Under the pieces are notes generated by a model, which saw only the letters and a list, made by a program, of their open reading frames with translations, had not been told where the DNA came from and did not search any database. The position numbers and the translations under genes are program-made. A DNA stretch of 64,000 bases. Source: Bacteroidales bacterium (GTDB lineage Bacteria; Bacteroidota; Bacteroidia; Bacteroidales; Paludibacteraceae). Positions 34,475 to 44,303 of the stretch are shown piece after piece. How positions within the stretch are numbered: the stretch's first letter is position 1; every line of letters begins with the position of its first letter. Location of the stretch: contig JALFZG010000081.1 in assembly GCA_022784645.1 (NCBI GenBank), positions 1-64,000 on the forward strand, read 5' to 3'.

Positions 34475-36499
34475 TCAGTCTTTGGCGTGAAGACGGATGG
34501 CAAAACCGCCACCGGAAGCCAGCCAAATCTGGAGAGTCGTTTCGGCATTCACCTCCATCTCTTCGATGGTGTAGGCATAGGGGTTGGTTCGCCAATCGGC
34601 ATCCTCGGCATCGCGGTAGATGGTAGCGGTATATGTGCGGTTTTTGGGCAGGAAACGGAGGTCCAACTTGAGCGTACGCGCCTCATCATCCGTGGTGCCG
34701 CCTATGTACCAATCATCAGAATGGCGGTCTTCTCGAGCGAAGACAACGTATTGACCAATCTCGCCCATCAGCAGCTTGGATTGCTTCCAATCACAAGGCA
34801 CGTCCTCAATGAAGCGGAAAGCATCGGGGTGCTTCATATAACTCTCGGGCAGGTCACATGCCATCTGCAAAGGCGAGTACATCGTTACGAAAAGACCAAG
34901 CTGATTGGCGATGGTAGCGTGCACGCGGGTATTGGGCTGTACGGGGTTAGAAAAATCAAACACACCGGGCGTATAGTCAGCCGGTCCGGCCAACATACGG
35001 GTGAACGGCAAGGTGCATACGTGTGAAGCGGGTGAACCGCCATCGGCAGCCCATGCGTTCCATTCCTGTCCGCGGATACCCTCTTGCGTCATCAGATTCG
35101 GATAGGTGCGTTGCAAGCCAGTAGGCATCACCGGCTCGTGGTTGTCGATTGTGACGTGCTTGCGAGCAGCCGTCTGGATCACCTCTCGGTAATGACGAAC
35201 GCCCGACTGAGAACAATTGTATTGGCGTCCATCGAGGGTTGTGATGATGGGGGATACATAACCTGTTTTCACAGCCGTGATACCATGTGCTTTCATAAAA
35301 TCATAGGCAGCCTCCATCTCTTGCTGATACTGCCCAGCTTGACCACTCGTCTCGTGGTGGCATACTATCTCTACGCCCAGCGAATCGGCCAATCGGGAGA
35401 GATATTCGATATCGTAATCAGAATAAGGTTCCACAAAAGAGAATCGCTCATCCGGCCAAACGCCTTCGTAGCCCTCCCAGCCTTTGTTCCATCCTTCGGC
35501 CAACACAGCTTGGATATGATGCTCAGCTGCAAAACGCAGGTAGCGTTCCATGTTAGCTGTAGTTGCACCATGAATAGGGCTTTGGCGCCAAGTCATGGTC
35601 TTAAGATGCATGCCCCACCAGATGCCGATAAACTTCATCGGACGAATCCAAGAGGTGTCGTCGATAGCGCAAGGGTCGTTGAGGTTGAGCATGATGCGGC
35701 TCGCACAAAGGTCCGAGAGGTTATCCGTGAGGATCAGCATGCGCCAAGGCGTTTGGAAAGGAGCTCGGCAATAAGCTTTTACGCCATTCTGCCAAGGCGT
35801 GAGATAGGTGCATACCGATGAGTCAGCAATATAGAAATTCTGTGCGGGATAATCTACTAGCTGTGCCTCGTGCAAGTAGCCATACGATCCATCTGCCCAT
35901 TGGAGAGTGATAGGATCGCACATCGAGTCTTTACTCAGCAGCGGAGCATCGGTATAGATCGCCTCATAATACTCAGTGCGCCATGGGATAGACCATGCTA
36001 TAGGTTCATTATCAAAACGATAAGAGGTGTGCTCGTCCATAATCATAAATGAGTCAAGCCCTACCTGTTCGGGGAAGCGATAGCGGAAAGCAAAACCATC
36101 GTTGAATGCTCGGAAAATCACATCCATCCGGATGCCGGACTTGTGCTTGAGCTCAACTACCAATTCGTTGTGGTTGTCCGTGATATATTGCTCTTCGCCC
36201 CAGGTTGTTTCCCATGTTTCAGAAAAAGACGAAGTCGAGATATTTACAATGCTGAAACCGTCGCGCAAGTCGATAGCATCAGTCATTGTGCTGTCGGCAA
36301 CGCCCAAATCGGCAATCTTGATAAGCGAGAACCCGAGTTCTCCGCTTACCCCCTTGGGGGAAACACGATAGGTGGCAACGCCTGATTCAGTCAGCGAGAA
36401 ATCAATCGTCAGCTGACCATCGGGCGAACTTACTTCTGCCTCCTTAGAGCAGGAAAACAAGCAGCATATTGCTGCAAGAATGATAATTGTTTTACGCAT
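34475..36499 (-). CDS. glycoside hydrolase family 97 lipoprotein (alpha-glucosidase type)
   Basis: Exported alpha-glycosidase of 674 residues. The lipoprotein signal MRKTIIILAAICCLFSCSKE has Cys17 in the lipobox. A GH97 N-terminal beta-sandwich (about 25-280) is followed by the (beta/alpha)8 barrel with AVKTGYV, DNHEPVMPTGLQRTYPNLMT and EGIRGQEWNAW, and a C-terminal beta domain. The glutamates in HEP and RGQE and the KTGYV in place of an aspartate nucleophile resemble the inverting glucosidases such as SusB more than the retaining galactosidases. It probably acts in the periplasm on alpha-glucans. There are no susC/D genes nearby. Promoter not located; 69 bases separate it from the HhH gene upstream. 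Confidence 0.9.
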   Translation of the reverse strand: MRKTIIILAAICCLFSCSKEAEVSSPDGQLTIDFSLTESGVATYRVSPKGVSGELGFSLIKIADLGVADSTMTDAIDLRDGFSIVNISTSSFSETWETTWGEEQYITDNHNELVVELKHKSGIRMDVIFRAFNDGFAFRYRFPEQVGLDSFMIMDEHTSYRFDNEPIAWSIPWRTEYYEAIYTDAPLLSKDSMCDPITLQWADGSYGYLHEAQLVDYPAQNFYIADSSVCTYLTPWQNGVKAYCRAPFQTPWRMLILTDNLSDLCASRIMLNLNDPCAIDDTSWIRPMKFIGIWWGMHLKTMTWRQSPIHGATTANMERYLRFAAEHHIQAVLAEGWNKGWEGYEGVWPDERFSFVEPYSDYDIEYLSRLADSLGVEIVCHHETSGQAGQYQQEMEAAYDFMKAHGITAVKTGYVSPIITTLDGRQYNCSQSGVRHYREVIQTAARKHVTIDNHEPVMPTGLQRTYPNLMTQEGIRGQEWNAWAADGGSPASHVCTLPFTRMLAGPADYTPGVFDFSNPVQPNTRVHATIANQLGLFVTMYSPLQMACDLPESYMKHPDAFRFIEDVPCDWKQSKLLMGEIGQYVVFAREDRHSDDWYIGGTTDDEARTLKLDLRFLPKNRTYTATIYRDAEDADWRTNPYAYTIEEMEVNAETTLQIWLASGGGFAIRLHAKD

Positions 36500-36568
36500 A
36501 TTTTTGAATTGTTTTTCTTAAATGGGAATTTTTAGAACCCACCTTATGCTTATTAATGGATTATTTGG

Positions 36569-37567
36569 TTATTTTTCGTATGAGATATATGGGCGTAATC
36601 GCACGAGGTCTTCTTCTGTAAAGACCAACTGATGGTCTGATTTGAGCGTTTCTAATTCTTCTTCGCTTCGGATTGCCCCTTTTCGATGCCGGCGGTCACG
36701 AATGGCTTTAGCTTGCGAAAAATTCAGATACGGATGGCGCACCATTGCATCGACCGACAATCGATTGATATAGAGCGGGCTGATATGAGCCGAATCTGCT
36801 ATGAAGTGCGGGATAATGGAGTCAACACGTTGTATGGGTGGTGTAATCTCACGCAATTGCTCTGCGGACACAAACCCACCTAAGCGTTTCCGATACCGGA
36901 CAATGTTCTTGGCTGTATATGTACCAATACCGCGGATATAGCACAATTCTATTGTGTCGGCAGTGTTGAGGTTAAGAATGGTATCTTTCTTAATGGTTAG
37001 AATGTTGGCCGAAGCCAATGTTGTGTCAGTGGTAATCTGCACATACTGCTCCAATGCAGCATAGAGCGAATCCGTCATGCCATAAACGTTGCGGAAGTCC
37101 TCCTTCTGCCTGAAGCGGCCGCCTTTTTCGCGATACCGCATCACCGATCGAGCCATCCATGGCCGGAGACCAAGATGGACCAAAGTAGTGCTATCGGCCG
37201 TATTGGGGTCAAACGGCTGAAGGATAATCTCAATATGCTCTTGAGCATATCGAACAGAATCGCGTATGGCCTTCTCTCGCTCCCATTTCGCTCTCTTCTG
37301 CTCGCGTTCCAGCCGTTGCGCCTCCCATATCGGACGCAGGCTGTCGCGTTCGTGCTTCTGCTTTGCCCACACCAAGCGCAAGCTGTCGCGCTCTGCTGCC
37401 GACCGCGCAAGACTGTCTTGCACCTCCTTGCGATGCTGCCGCTGTGCCAACGTATTACGGCGGGCATCATCATTGCGATTCATGATGTGCATACAAGCGA
37501 TGATTGCCCCAATCAAAAGAGCGGCAACAATGACTCCAATCAGTTGTTCAGAAAGGTGCGTTTTCAT
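36569..37567 (-). CDS. membrane-anchored helix-hairpin-helix protein (ComEA-like)
   Basis: Protein of 332 residues. One hydrophobic helix (8-29) anchors it, followed by a charged coiled region with repeats of the form RDSLR..W..Q (about 45-110), and then HhH motifs at 119-165 (FDPNTADSTTLVHLGLRPW), 198-242 (LNLNTADTIELCYIRGIG) and a weaker third at about 275-315. ComEA-like proteins bind double-stranded DNA outside the inner membrane for uptake, but here there are no other competence genes and the role is unknown. The gene starts 24 bases after the stop of the membrane protein gene. Confidence 0.82.
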   Translation of the reverse strand: MKTHLSEQLIGVIVAALLIGAIIACMHIMNRNDDARRNTLAQRQHRKEVQDSLARSAAERDSLRLVWAKQKHERDSLRPIWEAQRLEREQKRAKWEREKAIRDSVRYAQEHIEIILQPFDPNTADSTTLVHLGLRPWMARSVMRYREKGGRFRQKEDFRNVYGMTDSLYAALEQYVQITTDTTLASANILTIKKDTILNLNTADTIELCYIRGIGTYTAKNIVRYRKRLGGFVSAEQLREITPPIQRVDSIIPHFIADSAHISPLYINRLSVDAMVRHPYLNFSQAKAIRDRRHRKGAIRSEEELETLKSDHQLVFTEEDLVRLRPYISYEK

Positions 37568-37591
37568 GCATTGGATAGTTTTTCTCCGGAA

Positions 37592-38260
37592 TTAGCTTGA
37601 ATAATGCGAGCGCCCTCGCGATGAACGCGAGAAAGAACGCCGAGGGGAGCCATAGGTTGTGGGTTTTCGTTTGAAGGGATTCTGACTGTCGGCCTTGCGC
37701 GAGAGCCTCCGCATGTTTGACCCTTTGCTTCGCAATCGAAGAGAGAAACGAGGGAAGCCATATGTGAGCAAATACAAGCTACACATGTAAACCGCTGCGA
37801 GCCATACAATTGGAAAAAGGGACAGTCCTTGAGCCGGCGGAAATACTACCGAAACGATTGAAATCAAGAACGCAAGTGCCGCAATCATACTACGCGATTG
37901 GATACGTACGCTGGCTTGCGTAAACCTGCTTCCGAAGCTAATAACACAGATTAGTCCTACGCATGCCGCAACGGATGATACGATGAAAACTATCCGCCAG
38001 GCAGTAGGCGCTGACGCCCATGCTGCTATTATAAAAACGCGCGGGAAAACCGTATCCCAAGCGTGCATAATATAGCCAATAGCAGCCGATTGTGGCCAAA
38101 GCAGCCATCCTATGCTAGCATAAAGCAATACCACCAAGACGCCCACCAACGATGCCAGATAAGTGCGGAAGTTGCTTGCGCGAAGGGCGAAAATCAACCA
38201 CCATACAACAGGGAAGAGCATGACGGCATCGGGCACAAACAGCGACATGACACCAAGCAT
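37592..38260 (-). CDS. integral membrane protein of unknown function
   Basis: At least 222 residues with about six hydrophobic segments, then an arginine- and serine-rich C-terminal tail of about 50 residues. I do not recognise the family by motif; similar proteins sit beside ComEA-like or UvrD-like genes in other Bacteroidales. Before the ATG at 38260 the same frame stays open for 39 codons (to a stop at 38378-38380) and encodes a further convincing membrane helix (about LLTVGAAAACWLLLQ), but contains no ATG, GTG or TTG. The true start may be a rare codon in that stretch, or the 5' end may be damaged. Confidence 0.65.
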   Translation of the reverse strand: MLGVMSLFVPDAVMLFPVVWWLIFALRASNFRTYLASLVGVLVVLLYASIGWLLWPQSAAIGYIMHAWDTVFPRVFIIAAWASAPTAWRIVFIVSSVAACVGLICVISFGSRFTQASVRIQSRSMIAALAFLISIVSVVFPPAQGLSLFPIVWLAAVYMCSLYLLTYGFPRFSLRLRSKGSNMRRLSRKADSQNPFKRKPTTYGSPRRSFSRSSRGRSHYSS

Positions 38261-38386
38261 AAGGCTCAGCAGAAAAACATTCTGCTGAGCATCCTCCCTT
38301 CGATAGGATTGTAGGAGCAGCCAGCATGCGGCAGCTGCTCCTACAGTGAGTAGTATGAAGGATATCGCAATCGTAAGCTACGAAAA

Positions 38387-40513
38387 TTAGTTGAGGCCTT
38401 TCTTCTCGAGGAAGAATTTCGGATCAGCTTGACGGCCGCGGAAGTTCTGATAGAGGACAGCCGCATCTGCCGTATTACCCTTGGAGAGAATCTCATCGCG
38501 GAAGCGAGCAGCGGTTGCCGGATCGAAAATATCACCTGTTTCTACAAACGCATGGAATGCATCGGAATCGAGTACAGCCGACCAAGTGTAAGAATAGTAG
38601 CCAGCCTCGTAGCCCGTGGTGAAGATATGGTTGTAGAAGGTAGAGCGGTAGCGGGTGATAATCTCCGGAATCATGCCCATCTTAGCCATCGAAGCAGCCT
38701 CGAAAGCGTTTACGTCAATCGTATCCACCGAGGTGAGCAGGTGGTAGTCCATATCGAGGATAGAAGCTGACAGGAGCTCGGTCTCAACGAAGCCCATATT
38801 GAAGGTGGAAGCGGCATTGATCTTCTGAATAAGCGAGTCAGGAATCACTTCGCCCGTTTGATAATGGAAAGCATACGTCTTCATTACTTCCGGAGCATAG
38901 CACCAGTTTTCGTTGATCTGCGAGGGGAGCTCTACGAAGTCGCGCGGCACGTTCGTTCCGGAAAGTGTGCGATAGGTGCACTTAGAGAGAATGCCATGGA
39001 GCGCATGACCAAACTCATGGAAGAGGGTCTCTACATCATCCATCGAAAGGAGAGCGGGCTGACCGGCAGTCGGCTTATTGAAATTGCCTACGTTTACGAT
39101 AATCGGACGATGATCCACGCCGTTGTCGTCAATGTATTGGCTCACCATATTATTCATCCATGCGCCCGGACGCTTGGTTGCGCGCGGGAAATAGTCGGTT
39201 ATGAAGATTGCGAGCAGGTTGCCCTCAGCGTCCGTAATCTTGAAGGTTTCGCACTCGGGGTTATAAACGGGTACACCGCTAACCGGCTCGATATTGATGC
39301 CGTACAGGCGATGAGCAAGGTTGAACACACCCTTGCGCACGTTGGAGAGCTCAAAATAGGGCTTGAGTTCTTCTTCGTTAACGGCATACTTCAAATTGCG
39401 AAGACGCTCCGTATAGAACCACCAATCCCAGGGCTGCAGTTTAGCATCTTCAGGCGAGTTCACCTTTACGAGGCCTGCCTTGATGTCTTCGTCGAGAAGC
39501 TCCTGGAGGGCGGCACGTTCACGCTTGGCAGCAGCGAGTGAGGGCTCCCAAACAGAGAGAAGGAACTCATAAGCGGTCTTGCCGTCGTGAGCCATAGCAT
39601 CTTGGAGGATGAAGTCAGCTGCGCAATCAAAACCGAAGAGGTGAGCTTTCTCCGTGCGCAGACGCATCGTGCGGTTGATGATGGCCTTGTTGTCGTTGGC
39701 ATTATCGTGGTTGCCGCGAGTGGTGTAATCCATCAAGAGCGTTTTGCGGAGCTCACGATTGGTGCAATATTGGAGCACCGGAGTGAAGCTGGTGCGTTTG
39801 GGGGTAAAGAGCCATTCTCCCTCATGACCGGCAGCAGCAGCTTCTTCTGCAGCAGCAGCTTTGGCGCCTTCGGGCAGTCCTTCGAGCTCTGCCTCATTGG
39901 TTACAAAACGCTGGCAAGAGTTGGTCTCTGCTACTACGTTCTGACCAAACTTCAGCGAAAGGCTGGCAAGCTCTTTGTTGATCTCTTTGAGGCGCTCTTT
40001 GGCAGCAGGATCAAGGTTGGCGCCATTCTGAGCGAACTGACGATAAATCACCTCCGTAAGACGGAGCTGCTCAGGTGTCAGGTTGGCTTCCATGCGGGTG
40101 TCATACACAGCTTTGATGCGCTGGAAGAGGCCTTCGTTGAGAAGGATATTATCCGATACTTCGGTCACCATCGGGCTGATTTCTTCAGCAAGCTTATTCA
40201 TTTCATCATCGCCCTCGGTCTCGAGCAGATTGTAGAACACACCTTCTACGCGCTCCAGCAGAAGACCAGAACGGTCAAGAGCGGCTACCGTGTTCTGGAA
40301 AGTGGGAGCATCGGGGCAGTTAACGATAGCGTCGATTTCGGCATTGTACGCTGCAATTGCAGCCTCGAAAGCGGGCTTGTAATCAGAGAGTTGTACTTGG
40401 CTGAACTCTACTACGCCATACTCATTCTTGGGCGTTGTAAGCAGCGGGTTCTCACGTGTGGTGCAGGATAGCATAGTCATTGCAAGTGCTGCGGGGATAA
40501 TTAGTTTTTTCAT
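38387..40513 (-). CDS. dcp: M3 family metallopeptidase lipoprotein (peptidyl-dipeptidase Dcp-like)
   Basis: Zinc oligopeptidase of 708 residues. It begins with MKKLIIPAALAMTMLSC, a lipoprotein signal (Cys17), so it is exported, unlike E. coli Dcp which is cytoplasmic. The zinc motif HEFGHALHG is near residue 497, with the GTNVPRDFVELPSQINENW substrate-binding segment and the C-terminal GYEAGYYSYTWSAVL region of the M3A family. It probably trims peptides in the periplasm. It is followed after 7 codons or so by the membrane protein frame and preceded by the AsmA-like gene on the same strand. Confidence 0.93.
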   Translation of the reverse strand: MKKLIIPAALAMTMLSCTTRENPLLTTPKNEYGVVEFSQVQLSDYKPAFEAAIAAYNAEIDAIVNCPDAPTFQNTVAALDRSGLLLERVEGVFYNLLETEGDDEMNKLAEEISPMVTEVSDNILLNEGLFQRIKAVYDTRMEANLTPEQLRLTEVIYRQFAQNGANLDPAAKERLKEINKELASLSLKFGQNVVAETNSCQRFVTNEAELEGLPEGAKAAAAEEAAAAGHEGEWLFTPKRTSFTPVLQYCTNRELRKTLLMDYTTRGNHDNANDNKAIINRTMRLRTEKAHLFGFDCAADFILQDAMAHDGKTAYEFLLSVWEPSLAAAKRERAALQELLDEDIKAGLVKVNSPEDAKLQPWDWWFYTERLRNLKYAVNEEELKPYFELSNVRKGVFNLAHRLYGINIEPVSGVPVYNPECETFKITDAEGNLLAIFITDYFPRATKRPGAWMNNMVSQYIDDNGVDHRPIIVNVGNFNKPTAGQPALLSMDDVETLFHEFGHALHGILSKCTYRTLSGTNVPRDFVELPSQINENWCYAPEVMKTYAFHYQTGEVIPDSLIQKINAASTFNMGFVETELLSASILDMDYHLLTSVDTIDVNAFEAASMAKMGMIPEIITRYRSTFYNHIFTTGYEAGYYSYTWSAVLDSDAFHAFVETGDIFDPATAARFRDEILSKGNTADAAVLYQNFRGRQADPKFFLEKKGLN

Positions 40514-40577
40514 AATAAATTAATAGTTTTCCGGCACTGCCAACTGAGCGGGCAGCGAAGGGGGTTAAGTGATTTAT

Positions 40578-43500
40578 CTATTTTACATTTGATTCAAGTG
40601 CTTTACGAATCATCGCTCGGATATCGGCGGAGCGCGTATCTACTTCGCCCCTGAACACGGGCTTGAAGTCCTTGGCGTAGATGCATTTCGCCAATTTGAT
40701 ATCGAGGTCAGATAATTTCTCAAACGTATTCAGATTGCCTCCTACATGTACGCCCAAGTAGAGCGGTGAAAGCAGATTGATATGGTAATCCATCGTGCCG
40801 TCTAAATGATGACGGCCACCCACTGCCCCCATCCATTTGTCGCACGAGATGAGGAACGGATAGATGTCGAGTTCGCTCTTATAGAGAGCCACTTCTGCAG
40901 AAATAGAGTCGATCTTATTCTCCGTTTTCTTCTTGAATGTCAGCAACTTAGCAATCTTAGCAAACACTTCGCCGTCGAGTAGCGTAAGGTCTTTGGCATC
41001 AATAGACATAGCGCCACGCGTGGTGGACGTCTTCAGCTCGTATTTGTCGTTGAGATACGTCTCCGCCGCCAAGTGGAAATTGGCAGCACCGCGGAAAGAG
41101 CGGAGCATTGGGAGGAGGGTATCCACTTGCGGAATCATGTTTACGAGTTCCTCTACGTTGATATTGGTCATGTGGTAATCCAATCCGCAGAAGATATGAT
41201 TGCGGCGAGGCGTCTTGTATAGGGCCGTGAGTTGGAGCTTGGCTGCTTCGCAAATGAAGCCCATCTCCTCAATCACCATCACGCCATCGCGGATATACAC
41301 CATACCGCCCAATTCGCGCACCGATTGGCTGAAGGCCGAAGCGAGATTGATGCTTGTATAGAGCGAGATATCCACTCCCTTGGGCACCATAAAAACGGAG
41401 GTGCTGCTCTCTTCGGTCGCCTCTGTTGCGGCTGCTGTTTCCTCCGAATCATCGCTGATAAGCGCCAATAGCTCATCGATATTCGCATAGTCAGAGATAA
41501 AACGCAGGTTGCCGGTGAGCAGCCCTTTATCTTCGAGCCAAGGGCCGATATTCTGCACCTTGCCAGCGAGCGAGAACGACGAATGCGCCAATTCTACGCG
41601 CGCGGTATCAATATTGAATTCGCGATTGGAATATTCAAACTTACATGCCGGCACTTTCACTTCGGGCTCAATCCCGCGCATATGTGCTACGGCATTCTGT
41701 ACATCAAACCGCAAGCGCGGACGCCATTCCAGCAGCACATTCTCTTTGCCTTTATCATGACGAGCCGAAGCCGAGAGGGCCAACTTGCCGGAACGCACAT
41801 CGGCCATACTGCCCATACTTGCCATCAGCTGATTGGCATTGATGGTGGCGCGCAGGCTTTCTGCTTCATTCGCCATCGAAACGCGGCCCTGAGGCGCAGC
41901 TACCTCAGCCGTGATCGTGTCGTAAGTTGCGGCGAGGTGCTCCATATTGAACGCACACGATAGCGTGGGCAAGGTAGCGCGATTGTCGTATTCTACGTAT
42001 GCTTGCAGATGAGGCTGCTTGGTGTCAACGGAAGCCGGCACGGTATTGCCAATGGAGTCGGCCATCTGGAGCGAAGCTTTCAGCGAACGAGAAGCCAGCG
42101 TAACGTCAGCCGCAATGATGGGGTTAGACGAAAGGAAATTCGAGGCGCACAACTCAATCTCAGAGGCGGCCAATTCGGCTGCGAGCGCATCTGTTTGCTG
42201 CACGGTGAGACCCTCTTGCAGGATGAGTTTGCCGCTGATGAAATCCATCGGTTTGCGCTTCATCTTGCGTGCTTTCTTGCTGCTTGCAGGAGTCGCTCCC
42301 TTGCGCGCACTCGGTATAGCCAACGAAAGATTGGCTTGAGGCGCACGAATAAGCATACTATCATAATTGGCAGCAAAACGACTTACGTTAAGTTGCGCTT
42401 GAATCTTGCCGCGGTCGAGTTGCATTGCTGTAAGATCGGAAAGCCCGATTTGCGCATTCAGCAATCCTGTGAGTTGGCCTTCTGCCGTGATATTTTCGGG
42501 AAGGAAATACTGCACATCGGGCAGATGCAGGTTGACATCCAGTTGCATGTCGAGCTGCATATCCCCGAGCAAATCATCCACTCGGCCGGATGCACTTACG
42601 TTGGATTGCTTGGTTTCAGCATACAGGTTTTCAATCACAGCATACGAGGGCGTTTTCCCGTTGAAATCGAGCAAAAACGCTGCATCGCCTGCTACATTGG
42701 TGAGCGTATAAGGCAGGCTCTCCATCGAGCCCTCCGCATCAGAAACATAAAGATGGCCGCTTACAATCGGCATGATGGAATCCGAATAGTCACCTCGTAC
42801 CTTGGCCGCGAGACGCACAGAAGCATCTGCGTGGATATCCTCGGGCATAGTGAACAAAGCCGCAGGTACTATCTTCAGCAACTCGCTCACGCGGACGGTG
42901 TTGGTGCTGAGAGCAAGATCAGTATGGATTTGCGGAATGAGGGCAGCATCACCCGTAAGCGTGATTTGGCATGAGTTGACAGCCAATCGCGCATCATCGA
43001 GCGATATGGCAGCGTGCTGAATGGCAAAAGGCTCATCCATCTGAAGGTCCAAAGCAAACGGAGCGGAGAGCGACACGGCAAGCCCCGATGCGTAATCGGC
43101 ATTTGCGTATCGAGCATCCACATGCGGGAAGTCTGCTTTAAGCGACCCCACCACCTTCTCTTGCTGCATTCTCGTAGCGAGCGAGATAGCAGGATCGAGG
43201 AGCAAAATATCGATGGAATCGCGCAAACTGAGCAAGGATATCTTGTGGGCAATGAGCGAAACCGTGAGGTCGTTGAGCGAGACAGAGCGGATGAACGACG
43301 CTTCGGTCGTGTCCTCCGGAGTCGTGTCTTGCGGCAGCGAGAGCACATCGAAATTGGCGGTGCCATCCTCGCTGATGAACGCATTGAGTTGCGCATCGGC
43401 TAACGCTAACTCGCGGATACTGAGCTCGCCTTGCTGGAGCAGGGCCATGATATCAATGCGCGCCACCACTTTCTTGGCTGCCAACACGGTGTCGGATTGC

Positions 43501-43751
43501 GCACCCGCTACCGGATTCTCAATCAGGATGCCGTCAGCGCGGAGACCAAACTCCGGAAAAGTGGAGAAGAACGTAAGATCTACTTGTCCAATCTCGTAGT
43601 CGCACGTAATAAACTCATCCGCCAAATCGCGCACTACGGGAGTGAGGCGCTCGGGCGTAAACACCCAATACACCAATACGCCTGCCGCTACCAATATAAG
43701 GCCGAGCAGCGAAGCCAACGTGATACTTGCTATTTTAAGAAACTTACGCAT
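40578..43751 (-). CDS. AsmA-like large outer membrane biogenesis protein
   Basis: Protein of 1057 residues. One N-terminal membrane helix (IASITLASLLGLILVAAGVLVYW) is followed by an AsmA N-terminal domain (VVRDLADEFITCDYEIGQVDLTFFSTFPEFGLR), long beta-rich repeats and an AsmA_2-like C-terminus. A lysine-rich low-complexity stretch (KKARKMKRKP) is near the middle. Proteins of this type bridge the periplasm and are linked with lipid transport and outer membrane assembly. The start at 43751 (MRKFLKIASI) places the membrane helix at the N-terminus; 31 more residues upstream are possible. Role here is inferred from the family. Confidence 0.85.
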   Translation of the reverse strand: MRKFLKIASITLASLLGLILVAAGVLVYWVFTPERLTPVVRDLADEFITCDYEIGQVDLTFFSTFPEFGLRADGILIENPVAGAQSDTVLAAKKVVARIDIMALLQQGELSIRELALADAQLNAFISEDGTANFDVLSLPQDTTPEDTTEASFIRSVSLNDLTVSLIAHKISLLSLRDSIDILLLDPAISLATRMQQEKVVGSLKADFPHVDARYANADYASGLAVSLSAPFALDLQMDEPFAIQHAAISLDDARLAVNSCQITLTGDAALIPQIHTDLALSTNTVRVSELLKIVPAALFTMPEDIHADASVRLAAKVRGDYSDSIMPIVSGHLYVSDAEGSMESLPYTLTNVAGDAAFLLDFNGKTPSYAVIENLYAETKQSNVSASGRVDDLLGDMQLDMQLDVNLHLPDVQYFLPENITAEGQLTGLLNAQIGLSDLTAMQLDRGKIQAQLNVSRFAANYDSMLIRAPQANLSLAIPSARKGATPASSKKARKMKRKPMDFISGKLILQEGLTVQQTDALAAELAASEIELCASNFLSSNPIIAADVTLASRSLKASLQMADSIGNTVPASVDTKQPHLQAYVEYDNRATLPTLSCAFNMEHLAATYDTITAEVAAPQGRVSMANEAESLRATINANQLMASMGSMADVRSGKLALSASARHDKGKENVLLEWRPRLRFDVQNAVAHMRGIEPEVKVPACKFEYSNREFNIDTARVELAHSSFSLAGKVQNIGPWLEDKGLLTGNLRFISDYANIDELLALISDDSEETAAATEATEESSTSVFMVPKGVDISLYTSINLASAFSQSVRELGGMVYIRDGVMVIEEMGFICEAAKLQLTALYKTPRRNHIFCGLDYHMTNINVEELVNMIPQVDTLLPMLRSFRGAANFHLAAETYLNDKYELKTSTTRGAMSIDAKDLTLLDGEVFAKIAKLLTFKKKTENKIDSISAEVALYKSELDIYPFLISCDKWMGAVGGRHHLDGTMDYHINLLSPLYLGVHVGGNLNTFEKLSDLDIKLAKCIYAKDFKPVFRGEVDTRSADIRAMIRKALESNVK

Positions 43752-43803
43752 GTTTTTATCGATGAAATCGAGGATTTTGGAGTTTTTTCTTCCCACTTTT
43801 AGA

Positions 43804-44301
43804 TTATTGTACTTTTCGGAAAACGTATGTTTTCCCCGCATCAATAACAGTCATCTCAGTAGATGAGAAAGCTTTGACTCTGAGCGCATACGGCACTACG
43901 GCATCGCCTACAGAGGTGGTGTTATAGAGCTGAATTTCGCCATCGTTTTCAATAGCCCAGCCAAACCAACCATTTTTATGATAATCGCCCTCAGCAGACT
44001 GATTGAGCAATTGCTCTTCGGCCAATTCCCAATCAGCGGGCTCAAAATCGCCTTGGTCGAGCTGATAACCCCATTTGCCATAAGTGTTATTGCCTACCGA
44101 ACAGGTTTCCTTTAGGAAAACATACACTAACTTGGCGTTGGCATCGGCTCCCGCTATTTGCGAGGGAGCCTCCCAGCGGCCAGGCAACAAAAGCGGATCA
44201 ACCTTGACTTTGGTGCCGGTATTATCGGGGTCAATGAAGCAACCCGTAAAGAGCACGGCTACTGCTGCCAATATGGGGAAAAGAAATAGTTGTCGTTTCA
44301 T
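43804..44301 (-). CDS. small lipoprotein, lipocalin-like
   Basis: Lipoprotein of 165 residues. Signal MKRQLFLFPILAAVAVLFTG with lipobox cysteine at about residue 21. The rest is predicted beta-rich with many tryptophans (LLPGRWEAPSQ, YGKWGYQLDQG, DWELAEEQ, FRKVQ end), which resembles the lipocalin-like/DUF4488-type domains of Bacteroidales surface proteins. No catalytic residues can be named. Starts 2 bases after the ileS stop, so it is probably co-transcribed with ileS. Confidence 0.7.
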   Translation of the reverse strand: MKRQLFLFPILAAVAVLFTGCFIDPDNTGTKVKVDPLLLPGRWEAPSQIAGADANAKLVYVFLKETCSVGNNTYGKWGYQLDQGDFEPADWELAEEQLLNQSAEGDYHKNGWFGWAIENDGEIQLYNTTSVGDAVVPYALRVKAFSSTEMTVIDAGKTYVFRKVQ

Positions 44302-44303
44302 AA

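Noticed and set aside
37564..37809. Alternative minus-strand frame overlapping the end of the membrane protein gene
   Set aside because: It lies in another frame of the arginine- and serine-rich tail and has no motif of its own.
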